NCBI RefSeq assembly: GCF_025152405.1
Contig: NZ_CP102292.1
Span: 2,108,001 to 2,172,000 of the forward strand
DNA from: [Ruminococcus] lactaris ATCC 29176
GTDB lineage: Bacteria; Bacillota; Clostridia; Lachnospirales; Lachnospiraceae
Reading direction: 5' to 3'
Length of the DNA stretch: 64,000 nucleotides
Shown: positions 27,104-35,078 of the stretch, piece after piece
Layout of the letters: the number at the start of each line of letters is the position of its first letter
How positions within the stretch are numbered: the stretch's first letter is position 1
The notes under the pieces: generated by a model
Told to the model about the DNA's origin: nothing
The model's database searches: none
Seen by the model: the letters and a program-made list of their open reading frames with translations, nothing else
Translations under genes and position numbers: made by a program

Positions 27104-27175
27104 AATAAAGGTGCTTATGACCTGATATCCTATGCATCGGATTATCTGAGACAGGTCATAAACACCTTACTTTAT
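27104..27175 (-). terminator. intrinsic terminator after gatB
   Basis: On the minus strand AAGGTGTTTATGACCTG pairs with CAGGTCATAAGCACCTT (17 bp with one non-Watson-Crick position) around a 27-base loop, followed by TATTAATA. It closes the gatCAB operon. Confidence 0.85.
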
Positions 27176-27207
27176 TATTAGAAATGATGAAAAACTATTT
27201 TCAGTTA

Positions 27208-28641
27208 TTATCCAAGCATTTCCCGGAGCATTTTGTTGACCATTCCCGGATTTGCCTTTCCTTTCATGGCTTTCATCGTCTGTCCGACCAATGCACCGAG
27301 TGCTTTTTCTTTTCCACCTCTGTAATCAGCGACTGCCTGTGGATTGTCAGCAATGACTTTCTCCAGCGTCGTTCTGAGTTCATCTGCATCATTGACTGTC
27401 TTCAGTCCATGCTCTTCTACATATACATCCGGATCAATATCATTCAGGAAGATCTGTTCAAATACTTCTTTTGCCACAGAACTGTTTACGGTACCGGCAT
27501 CAGCCAGCTCGATCAGTTTCGCCAGATTCTCCGGTGAGAACTTCAGGTCTTCTGCTTCCATGCCGTGTTCTTTCATCAGACGCATCGTCTCTACCATCAG
27601 CCAGTTGGATACTTTTTTCGGCTTATTGCAGATCGCAGTCGTCGCTTCAAAAAGATCTGCCATATGCTTGGATTCTGTGATGATCTCTGCATCATATTCC
27701 GGGATGTCAAATTCTTTTTTGTAACGCTCCAGCTTCTCTGTCCGAAGTTCCGGCTGCTGTTCCCTGATCTTTTCGATCCATTCGTCACTGATCACAATCG
27801 GTACAAGATCCGGTTCAGGGAAGTAACGGTAATCCTGTGCATCTTCTTTGGAACGCATCGCATAAGAATGTTCCTTATTATCATCCCATCTTCTTGTCTC
27901 CTGGATTACCGCTTTTCCCTCTTCCAGCAGCTCAATCTGTCTCTGACGCTCTCCATCGATTGCATGAGCAATTGCTTTAAAGGAGTTCAGGTTTTTCATT
28001 TCCGTTCTTGTACCAAATGTATCCGAACCAACTTCCCGAACAGAAAGGTTTACATCCGCACGCATAGATCCCTCCTGCAGCTTGCAGTCCGATGCTCCCA
28101 GATACTGTACAATCATACGGAGTTTCTCAAGATATGCGATCACTTCCTCAGCGGAACGCATATCCGGCTCTGATACAATCTCTACCAGCGGAACTCCGCT
28201 TCGGTTATAATCAACCAGTGATGTATCATCCCATTCATCGTGAACGAGCTTTCCTGCATCTTCCTCCATATGCATTTCATGGATCCGCACTTTTTTCTTT
28301 CCGTTTCCGCTTTCAATCTCTACGTATCCATCTCGTGCGATTGGAAGATAAAGCTGGGAAATCTGATAGTTCTGCGGATTATCAGGATAAAAATAGTTCT
28401 TGCGGTCAAATTTACATACCTGCGTGATCTTACAGTTTGTTGCAAGTCCGATCGCCATCGCATATTCTACAACCTGCTTATTCAATACCGGAAGCGACCC
28501 AGGCATACCGGTGCAGACCGGGCAGGTATGCGTATTCGGTGCCCCACCAAATTCAGTACTGCATCCACAGAAAATCTTTGTCTTTGTTGCCAGTTCGATA
28601 TGCACTTCCAGCCCGATCACTGTCTCATACTGCTTTGCCAT
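27208..28641 (-). CDS. gatB: Asp-tRNA(Asn)/Glu-tRNA(Gln) amidotransferase subunit B
   Basis: A 477-residue subunit of the GatCAB amidotransferase, which converts misacylated Asp-tRNA(Asn) and Glu-tRNA(Gln) to the amide forms. GatB binds the tRNA and activates the side chain with ATP. Features are the N-terminal TVIGLEVHIEL, zinc-site cysteines in FCGCSTEFG and CPVCTG, the motif SIRADVN-like SMRADVNLSV, and the C-terminal YqeY-like tail ending ANPGMVNKMLREMLG. GGAGG ribosome binding site; 2 bases separate it from gatA. Confidence 0.97.
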   Translation of the reverse strand: MAKQYETVIGLEVHIELATKTKIFCGCSTEFGGAPNTHTCPVCTGMPGSLPVLNKQVVEYAMAIGLATNCKITQVCKFDRKNYFYPDNPQNYQISQLYLPIARDGYVEIESGNGKKKVRIHEMHMEEDAGKLVHDEWDDTSLVDYNRSGVPLVEIVSEPDMRSAEEVIAYLEKLRMIVQYLGASDCKLQEGSMRADVNLSVREVGSDTFGTRTEMKNLNSFKAIAHAIDGERQRQIELLEEGKAVIQETRRWDDNKEHSYAMRSKEDAQDYRYFPEPDLVPIVISDEWIEKIREQQPELRTEKLERYKKEFDIPEYDAEIITESKHMADLFEATTAICNKPKKVSNWLMVETMRLMKEHGMEAEDLKFSPENLAKLIELADAGTVNSSVAKEVFEQIFLNDIDPDVYVEEHGLKTVNDADELRTTLEKVIADNPQAVADYRGGKEKALGALVGQTMKAMKGKANPGMVNKMLREMLG

Positions 28642-28643
28642 GA

Positions 28644-30134
28644 TTACTGTACCTCCTTTTCCGTTGTCCGTCCGATCTGTGCAGGAACTTCATGCACTTT
28701 CTTTGTCGCACATTCATAAGTATATGCGGTACGGATCAGCGTCTTTTCGTCGAATACATTTCCAATGAGCTGCATTCCCACCGGCAGCCCTTTGCTGTCT
28801 TTTCCTACCGGGATACTCATGCCCGGAAGTCCGGCAAGATTGACAGAGATCGTATAAATATCTCCTAAATACATTTTCATCGGGTCATCCAGACTCTTTC
28901 CAAGCTCCGGTGCTGTTGTCGGGGCAGCAGGTCCTAAGATCAGATCGTATTTTTCAAATACACGGTCAAACTCCCTCTTGATCAGGGCTTTTGTTCTCAA
29001 TGCTTTCAGATAATAGGCATCATAATATCCTGAACTTAATACGAAAGATCCCAGCATGATCCTTCTCTTTACCTCTGCTCCGAATCCTTCGGAACGGGTC
29101 TTTTTATACATATTGTGAAGTCCCTCATACTCTTTGGTACGATATCCATATTTTACTCCGTCGAAACGTTCCAGGTTGGAACTTGCCTCTGCTGCTGCGA
29201 TCGTATAGTATGCCGGAATCGCATATTTTACGAGTCCCAGGTCAAACGCCTCTACCACTGCACCTTTTTCCTCAAGCACTTTCGCTGCCTGCATGACTGC
29301 CTGATTTACTTCGGGATCCAGTCCTTCGCCCATATAATCTCTCGGGATTCCGATCCTGAGTCCTTTTACATCTTCCACCAGTGCTTCTGTAAAATCACAG
29401 TCATCCCGTTCGATCGACGTACTGTCTTTCTCATCGTGGGATGCGATCACTTCCAGGATTGCTGCACAGTCTGCCACATCCTTTGCCACCGGTCCGATCT
29501 GATCCAGTGAAGAACCATATGCCACCAGTCCATAACGGGAAACTGTACCGTACGTCGGTTTCAGTCCCACTACTCCGCAAAAGGAACTTGGCTGACGGAT
29601 CGATCCACCGGTATCAGAACCAAGTGCATAATAACATTCGCACGCAGCCACTGCCGCACAGGATCCACCGGAAGAACCTCCCGGAACATGAGCTGTATTA
29701 TGAGGGTTTTTCGTTGGTCCATAATAAGAAGTCTCCGTCGTACTTCCCATGGCAAACTCATCCATATTCGTCTTTCCGAGAATGACGGCTCCTGCATTCT
29801 TCAGGTTTTCAACCGCCTGTGCTGTATAAGTCGGCTTAAAACCGGAAAGAATTTTGGAACTGCATGTTGTAAGCTGTCCTTCAATACACATATTATCTTT
29901 GATCGCCACAGGAACTCCTGCCAGCGGGCCGGTCAGTTCTCCTGCATCAATCTTTTTCTGAATTTCATCTGCCTGTGCATAGGCCACTTCTTCATCCAGT
30001 GTCACATAACTGTTGATTGTTGGCTCTACTTCTTTTGCCTGCTCGATTACTGCCCGGACTGCTTCTCTGACTGTCACCTCACCGGCTTTTATTTTTCTGC
30101 CCAGTTCAAGGGCTGTAAGTTTTAATAAATCCAT
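28644..30134 (-). CDS. gatA: Asp-tRNA(Asn)/Glu-tRNA(Gln) amidotransferase subunit A
   Basis: A 496-residue amidase-signature subunit that releases ammonia from glutamine for GatB. The Ser-cisSer-Lys triad is visible: Lys in VAIKDNMC near residue 78, Ser residues in GGSSGGSCAAVAA near residue 152 and DTGGSIRQPSSF near residue 175. Length is typical. The frame can start at ATG 30140, but GGGAG spacing and the usual MDLLKLTALEL opening favour ATG 30134. Part of gatC-gatA-gatB. Confidence 0.96.
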   Translation of the reverse strand: MDLLKLTALELGRKIKAGEVTVREAVRAVIEQAKEVEPTINSYVTLDEEVAYAQADEIQKKIDAGELTGPLAGVPVAIKDNMCIEGQLTTCSSKILSGFKPTYTAQAVENLKNAGAVILGKTNMDEFAMGSTTETSYYGPTKNPHNTAHVPGGSSGGSCAAVAACECYYALGSDTGGSIRQPSSFCGVVGLKPTYGTVSRYGLVAYGSSLDQIGPVAKDVADCAAILEVIASHDEKDSTSIERDDCDFTEALVEDVKGLRIGIPRDYMGEGLDPEVNQAVMQAAKVLEEKGAVVEAFDLGLVKYAIPAYYTIAAAEASSNLERFDGVKYGYRTKEYEGLHNMYKKTRSEGFGAEVKRRIMLGSFVLSSGYYDAYYLKALRTKALIKREFDRVFEKYDLILGPAAPTTAPELGKSLDDPMKMYLGDIYTISVNLAGLPGMSIPVGKDSKGLPVGMQLIGNVFDEKTLIRTAYTYECATKKVHEVPAQIGRTTEKEVQ

Positions 30135-30150
30135 CTTCATCTCACTCCCT

Positions 30151-30444
30151 TTAACCTATCGTCTTCGGCACTTCAAAGCTGTCTTCTTTCCGAAGCGGTG
30201 CATTTGCCAGCGTCTTCTCTTTATTATCACCATTTGTTACAACATCTTCCCTGAATACATTCTGCACCGGAAATACATGAGACATCGGTTCAATCCCGGT
30301 AGTATCCAGTTCATTTAAAGTATCTATATAATCCAGCATCTGCTCCATATCGCTTTTGGCGGCTTCTTTTTCTTCCTCCGAAAGTTCCAGTTTTGCAAGG
30401 ATTCCAACATATTCTATCGTTTCGTCTGAGATTTTATTTGCCAA
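30151..30444 (-). CDS. gatC: Asp-tRNA(Asn)/Glu-tRNA(Gln) amidotransferase subunit C
   Basis: A 97-residue subunit that holds GatA and GatB together. The sequence [21 protein letters not shown], with [13 protein letters not shown] and VFREDVVT later, is typical. There is no ATG at the front: a GTG at 30453 or a TTG at 30444 must be used. The TTG gives the family N-terminus and has AAAGGGTGA upstream, so it is preferred. Before the repeat element inserted at 30474-30667, its start would have lain about 20 to 30 bases behind the stop of the zinc-ribbon gene. Confidence 0.93.
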   Translation of the reverse strand: MANKISDETIEYVGILAKLELSEEEKEAAKSDMEQMLDYIDTLNELDTTGIEPMSHVFPVQNVFREDVVTNGDNKEKTLANAPLRKEDSFEVPKTIG

Positions 30445-30473
30445 TTCTGTCACCCTTTCTCACTTCATTTTTT

Positions 30474-30667
30474 GATACCAGGGTCAAAAGGTCTGACACC
30501 ACGTGTGCTCGCACACGAGTGGTAGAATGACCTTGTGACCCGCCCCAATATGAGCATAAAAGTGGGGCGTAAGCACCACGATATGCGAATGTTGGGTAGG
30601 ATTGTGGGAGCACGTAGTGCGTAACAATCCGTAGGTATCATAGTCGGGGGCTTTTGACCCCGACATC
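30474..30667 (+). mobile_element. 194-bp structured MITE-like repeat, copy 1
   Basis: One of three 194-bp copies. Ends are related inverted repeats (GATACCAGGGTCAAAAG against GATGTCGGGGTCAAAAG). Flanking ATTTTTT and ATTTTCT resemble a 7-bp target duplication with one mismatch. Internal stems: GGGTC/GACCC, AAGGTC/GACCTT, ACCAC/GTGGT, TGTGC/GCACA, then GTGG..CCAC, GGATTG/CAATCC holding GCAC-GTA-GTGC, and a final GTCGGGG/CCCCGAC. It lies between the zinc-ribbon gene and gatC on the opposite strand, and its first two bases complete the TGA stop of the zinc-ribbon gene. No convincing coding sequence. Confidence 0.85.
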
Positions 30668-31850
30668 ATTTTCTGTAAATATCATAAAATGCTTCATAGT
30701 CCTGACTTCCGATCTTTTTGGATGGTGTCAGGATCATTTTTCCTGTCACGGTGATTTCCGTTCCCTCCGTCAGTACTGCATTTTTATAGATTGCATTTTC
30801 ACTTCCCGATTCTACCATGATCGAATAATTCTGATAATTCAGGCTGTCATATTCCTCATCATACAGTTCTCCGAGATAGATCTCATACTCCATCACAGCC
30901 CAGTCTTTTGTTCCCGAGACATCATACACCCCTGCCGGAATCTCTTTTCCGACAGTATACTTCTTTTCCGGCTGGAGAGTATACGTCACACTCAACGGAT
31001 TATCTTCTGACTGCATTTGTCCGGTCTGACCATTCTCCGTATGGAAGGCGAGTACCACATCTTCTCCGATCATGACATGGGCCCCCTCATACAATCTTAC
31101 ATCTTCCATTTCAGTAATATCTTCATCCTCATCAGATGCATTTTCAGAGAAATATCCATACAGATAAATGGAATTGTCCGGATCATCGGTCTGAAACGAA
31201 CCGTATCCTGACTGAAGTGTTACTTCATAAGTTCCTTCCGGAATATCTGTTCCCACAACATATTCACCATATCCAAGCTCTGTATCGTAAACCTCTCCAC
31301 TGTCGGATAACTCTCTCGTTACAAACTCATACGGATCATTCTCGTCCACACTTGTATCGATTTCTGAACCACTCCACCAGTTATCATCACCAGAGTTATT
31401 GATCTGATCAATCTTATTTTTTATCTCTGTCGTCACAAAACTGATCGCCGGTCCGCCAATACTGATCAGAATCATCAGCAATACAATGATTGTTGAAATC
31501 CATCCCTTTTTCTGCTTTCCGGACTTTTTCTTTTTCCTGCCCGTCTGCGTCCAGTTCTGTCCGCTCTGCCAGGAACTCTGTCCCTGCTGATTTTGTCCAT
31601 TCTGCCAGGAACTCTGTCCCTGCTGGTTTCGTCCGCTCTGCCAGGAAGCCTGCCCCTGGCGGTTCAGCCCACCGGACGGCTTTCCGTTATGGGATTCACA
31701 TAAATGCTTTGCCTCAATCCCTTTTCCGTCAAAGCTGCTTTCATTCAGGCGGTAATTTTTCCGCTCAATTTTTGTATTATCAAGACCGCAAAGTGTACAT
31801 CTTCCATTTACAAGTTTTCCACCACAAAGATAACATCTTCTCTTTTTCAT
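30666..31850 (-). CDS. zinc-ribbon, single-pass membrane protein with QQGQSSWQ repeats
   Basis: A 394-residue protein of unknown function. An N-terminal zinc ribbon has C6, C9, C18 and C21 (CYLC..CTLC). A low-complexity stretch (about 64-100) has near-repeats of NQQGQSSWQSG. One membrane helix (GWISTIIVLLMILISIGGPAISF, about 117-139) leads to an extracellular acidic part with two similar beta-rich modules, each beginning like EYVVGTDIPEGTYEVTL and KYTVGKEIPAGVYDVSG. The plan resembles zinc-ribbon sensor or anchor proteins of Firmicutes. It sits between aspS and gatC. The repeat element at 30474-30667 supplies the last two bases of its stop codon. Confidence 0.8.
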   Translation of the reverse strand: MKKRRCYLCGGKLVNGRCTLCGLDNTKIERKNYRLNESSFDGKGIEAKHLCESHNGKPSGGLNRQGQASWQSGRNQQGQSSWQNGQNQQGQSSWQSGQNWTQTGRKKKKSGKQKKGWISTIIVLLMILISIGGPAISFVTTEIKNKIDQINNSGDDNWWSGSEIDTSVDENDPYEFVTRELSDSGEVYDTELGYGEYVVGTDIPEGTYEVTLQSGYGSFQTDDPDNSIYLYGYFSENASDEDEDITEMEDVRLYEGAHVMIGEDVVLAFHTENGQTGQMQSEDNPLSVTYTLQPEKKYTVGKEIPAGVYDVSGTKDWAVMEYEIYLGELYDEEYDSLNYQNYSIMVESGSENAIYKNAVLTEGTEITVTGKMILTPSKKIGSQDYEAFYDIYRK

Positions 31851-31976
31851 CTGAACTCCTCCGCTTTTCTGTCCACAACGGTCTCTTGCTTTCCATCACA
31901 TTCCTTATAACTATCGGTCTGCTATGCTCTCTGTCACCATCTATGTGTCGCTGTCGGTCTGCCACACTCTCTGCTA

Positions 31977-33308
31977 CTATGGCTCCAGTCTGCTCAAATC
32001 TCTCGGGAACAAGGTTGTCTCACGCACATTATCTTCGTTCATCATCTTCATTGTCAGACGTTCCATACCGATTCCAAGTCCACCATGTGGCGGCATTCCA
32101 TGCTTAAATGCACTTAAATACTGCTCCATTCCCTCGTCCGTCATGCCACGCTTTTCCATTTTCGCAAGCAGCTCATGATAATCATGAATACGCTGTCCGC
32201 CCGTTGTGATCTCCATTCCTCTGAAAAGCAGGTCAAAGCTGAGCGTATAAGTCGGATCTGCCGGATCATCCATTGCATAGAACGGACGCTTCTTTGACGG
32301 ATAATGCGTTACAAATACGAAATCCGCATCCCATTCTTCTTTTGCATATCTGCTGATCAGCATTTCCTCTTCCGGTTCGAGATCAAATGGATTCTTAATC
32401 TTTCGATCATACTTTTCTGCCACAAGTTTCTTGATCTCATCAAATCGTACAGCCGGGATCTCTTTCGTCTTCGGTACTTGAATATTCAGGATCTTCAGCT
32501 CTCTTGCATACTCTTTTTCAAGCAGGGTCATCGTATACTGAAGAAATCCGGTCTCCATTGCCATGATATCTTCAAATCCGTCGATATATCCCATTTCAAA
32601 ATCCAGGCTGGTGTATTCGTTGAGGTGTCTCTTGGTATTATGCTTTTCTGCACGGAATACCGGAGCAGTCTCAAATACACGGTCAAAAACGCCAACCATC
32701 ATCTGCTTATAGAACTGCGGGCTTTGCTGAAGGATCGCCGGTCTGTGGAAATATTCCAGCCGGAAGAGGTTTGCTCCTCCCTCAGCACTTTTCGCACCGA
32801 TCTTCGGAGTATGGATCTCTGTAAATCCTTCCTGATAAAGGAAATCCCTGAACCCTCTTACAATACCTTCCTGAATCCTGAATTTTGCACGCTCTCTGAT
32901 ATTTCTCAGAGAAATTGGTCTGTAATTTAATTTTGCTTCCAGAGATGTATTCAATTTCCATTTTGAAATCGGAAGCGGCATTGGCTCTGCAGGCTCACTT
33001 AAAATCTTCAGTTCTCCTAACCGGATCTCAATCCCGTTCGGAGCTTTTTCCGATCGCTCCAGCATCCCTGATACTTCTACTGTATCTGCTTCTTTCACAT
33101 CTTTCAAGTTAAATTTTGAAACTCCTTCTTCATAAACGCACTGCACAAGGCCTTCTCTTTTTCTCAGAATGATAAAAGCAACGGTTCCCATATCTCTGAT
33201 CGTATGGATCGCACCATTCACTCTGACTTCAGTTCCGATTCTGCCTGCTTCAAGCAGTTCTCTTAATTCCAGCGTCTCTTTCTTTTTTACTCCTGTTACA
33301 AGCTCCAT
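31977..33308 (-). CDS. aspS: archaeal-type aspartyl-tRNA synthetase, probably non-discriminating
   Basis: A 443-residue class II synthetase. The N-terminal OB-fold anticodon domain (about 1-100) is followed by the catalytic domain with motif 2 (FRAEKHNTKRHLNEYTSLDFEM) and motif 3 (GGLGIGMERLTMKM). It lacks the GAD insertion of bacterial AspRS and is close to the archaeal/eukaryal AspRS and AsnRS type. AAAGGAG places the start at ATG 33308, not 33335. With gatCAB downstream and a T-box whose specifier reads as Asn, it likely charges tRNA(Asn) with Asp for amidation by GatCAB. A true AsnRS is less likely but cannot be excluded by eye. Confidence 0.88.
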   Translation of the reverse strand: MELVTGVKKKETLELRELLEAGRIGTEVRVNGAIHTIRDMGTVAFIILRKREGLVQCVYEEGVSKFNLKDVKEADTVEVSGMLERSEKAPNGIEIRLGELKILSEPAEPMPLPISKWKLNTSLEAKLNYRPISLRNIRERAKFRIQEGIVRGFRDFLYQEGFTEIHTPKIGAKSAEGGANLFRLEYFHRPAILQQSPQFYKQMMVGVFDRVFETAPVFRAEKHNTKRHLNEYTSLDFEMGYIDGFEDIMAMETGFLQYTMTLLEKEYARELKILNIQVPKTKEIPAVRFDEIKKLVAEKYDRKIKNPFDLEPEEEMLISRYAKEEWDADFVFVTHYPSKKRPFYAMDDPADPTYTLSFDLLFRGMEITTGGQRIHDYHELLAKMEKRGMTDEGMEQYLSAFKHGMPPHGGLGIGMERLTMKMMNEDNVRETTLFPRDLSRLEP

Positions 33309-33360
33309 TTTACTTCTCCTTTCAGATTCCAGCATCCCGGTGAAGCTTTTTTCTAAATAG

Positions 33361-33393
33361 AAAAAGTCCCGGGATACAACAGTATCCCGGGAC
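33361..33393 (-). terminator. T-box terminator hairpin
   Basis: Minus-strand GTCCCGGGATAC pairs perfectly with GTATCCCGGGAC around TGTT and is followed by TTTTTC. The 5' arm overlaps the region that would pair with the T-box sequence in the antiterminator. Confidence 0.95.
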
Positions 33394-33633
33394 GGAAATT
33401 ATCAAATATAATATCCGCGGTACCACCCGCATTGAATCCTCTGTCTGCTCTTTCGTCAGTTCTTTCGAATTCCCCTCTTTGCAGATAACGCCTGCTAAAC
33501 GTGCTGCCCTACTGATCTTTCAGACAGCCGGCTCCCAAGTGTTCCCTTGATCTGCTCCGCTGTCCGGCACTCTCAGTCGGTGATGCCTGCTTCCTGTCAG
33601 TTTCTGAAGATCAGAGTCTTGCTCCTCGCTTTT
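33361..33633 (-). ncRNA. T-box riboswitch upstream of aspS
   Basis: The minus-strand leader contains the conserved T-box GCGGGTGGTACCGCGG (33430-33415) followed by the terminator. In stem I, TGATCT and AGATCA pair, and CAAG and CTTG close the base; the intervening 3' loop strand is AGGGAACA, giving an AAC (Asn) specifier at 33543-33541 followed by the usual A. An Asn T-box in front of an AspRS with gatCAB downstream fits tRNA(Asn)-dependent control of the indirect Asn-tRNA pathway, as reported for related clostridial operons. The specifier assignment is by eye. Confidence 0.92.
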
Positions 33634-33638
33634 ATCTA

Positions 33639-33662
33639 TTTTAACACGTTAGCCTGTTAAAA
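33639..33662. promoter_or_regulatory. palindrome at the aspS leader promoter
   Basis: TTTTAACA and TGTTAAAA, a perfect 8-bp inverted repeat with 8-base spacer, overlaps a TAAAAT -10-like box just upstream of the T-box. It could be an operator. No clear -35 is seen. Confidence 0.4.
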
Positions 33663-33737
33663 CTTGGTTTAAATATTAGCACACTGCTTTTTTAATTGCA
33701 AGTTCTTTTTTTAATTTTTAATCTTCACTTTTCTGCT

Positions 33738-34952
33738 CTATTTTAATTCTTCGCTGACTGTTTCCAATGCCTTATCCAACTGGTTATCCTTCTTCGGATC
33801 GGCTTCGTCATACTGATATTCCACTTCTATATCAGGCTCAACACCTTTTTTATTGATGCTTTTTCCACTTGGAGTATAATATTCTGCGATCGTTACTTTA
33901 AAGCACGTTCCGTCTCCCAGATCCAGTAATTGCTGCACAACTCCTTTTCCATAGGTCGTTACTCCGACAATCTTTCCTGTGCCATAATCCTGGATCGCAC
34001 CGCTGAAGATCTCCGATGCACTTGCACTGTATTGATTCACAAGAACTGCCAGCGGCTTTTTAAATTCATTCGTGCCATCACACGTGATCTTATCCGTCTT
34101 ACCATTTTTATCTTTCGTGGAAACGATCGTTCCTTCCGGCAAAAGAAGCTTCAACATATTGCAGACAACATCCAGATTTCCTCCCGGATTATTTCTCAGA
34201 TCGATCACAAGACCTTCCATTCCCTGATTTTCCAGATCATCCAGTGCTGCTTTAAACTGATCGTATGTCACCAGATCGAATTCTGATACCCGGATATAAC
34301 CAACCCTGCCATCCTTCATCTCATACTCAACTGTCTGTGCCTCGATCGTATCTCTTGTGGCAGTCAGCGTCTCTTCCTTCCCGTCTCTCAGGACATATAA
34401 CGTTACTTCCGTACCTTTTTCCCCTTTGATCCAGGATACGATCGTATCCAGTTCTTCATCACCAACTTCATGGTCATCTACCTTTTCCAGAATATCCCCT
34501 GCCTTCAGACCTGCCTTTTCAGCCGGAGAATCCTGATAGACATTCACAATCGTCACTGCTTTCGTATCTGCATCTCTTGTCAGCGTTGCTCCGACACCGG
34601 AAAATGTGCCGCTGGTAGATTCCATCAATGCTTTCGTCTCATCTTTATTGTAATAAACTGTATAGGGATCTCCCAGTGCTGCTGCATAACCTGAATAGAT
34701 TCCCTCTACCAGTGCATCCTGATCCACTTCATCCTGATACAGATAATATTTGTCGATCAGCTTATTTAACTTATCCAGCTTCTTTGACACATCTCCCTCT
34801 GTTACATTTTCTGATGTATAAGAACCGCTGCTGTTCCGGTTCACGATATACCATCCTCCAAATCCAAGGATCGAGATCACCGCCATGATCACAATTCCGG
34901 TCAGCAGTCCTGCCGCAAAACCACTTTTCTTTCTGCCTGTATTTTCTTCCAT
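33738..34952 (-). CDS. C-terminal processing peptidase (S41 family)
   Basis: A 404-residue exported serine protease of the CtpA/CtpB type. An N-terminal membrane anchor (SGFAAGLLTGIVIMAVISILGFGGWYIV) is followed by a PDZ domain (about 100-185, VGATLTRDADTKAV..AGDILEKVDDHEV) and the S41 domain with the catalytic Ser in NQYSASASEIF near residue 310 and Lys in TTYGKGVVQ about 25 residues later. It is the last gene of the cdaR-ftsE-ftsX-M23-ctp group. A role in processing envelope or sporulation substrates, or in regulating the neighbouring hydrolase, is inferred. Confidence 0.93.
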   Translation of the reverse strand: MEENTGRKKSGFAAGLLTGIVIMAVISILGFGGWYIVNRNSSGSYTSENVTEGDVSKKLDKLNKLIDKYYLYQDEVDQDALVEGIYSGYAAALGDPYTVYYNKDETKALMESTSGTFSGVGATLTRDADTKAVTIVNVYQDSPAEKAGLKAGDILEKVDDHEVGDEELDTIVSWIKGEKGTEVTLYVLRDGKEETLTATRDTIEAQTVEYEMKDGRVGYIRVSEFDLVTYDQFKAALDDLENQGMEGLVIDLRNNPGGNLDVVCNMLKLLLPEGTIVSTKDKNGKTDKITCDGTNEFKKPLAVLVNQYSASASEIFSGAIQDYGTGKIVGVTTYGKGVVQQLLDLGDGTCFKVTIAEYYTPSGKSINKKGVEPDIEVEYQYDEADPKKDNQLDKALETVSEELK

Positions 34953-35078
34953 TCCTGACTCCTTTCATCCTTTTATATTCTATGCACAAAGAGGACAAAG
35001 CAGACATTTATCCGCTCTGTCCTCCCTCAGTTCTTCCTTTGATGACGTATCTGTCATCTTCTGCTTCTGGTCAGCATA

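Noticed and set aside
30484-30669. 61-residue ORF (MMSGSKAPDYD..) and its 87-residue relative at 45216-45479 on the minus strand
   Set aside because: They lie wholly or mostly inside the 194-bp repeat; changes among copies follow RNA pairing, not codon positions, and no ribosome binding site precedes them.
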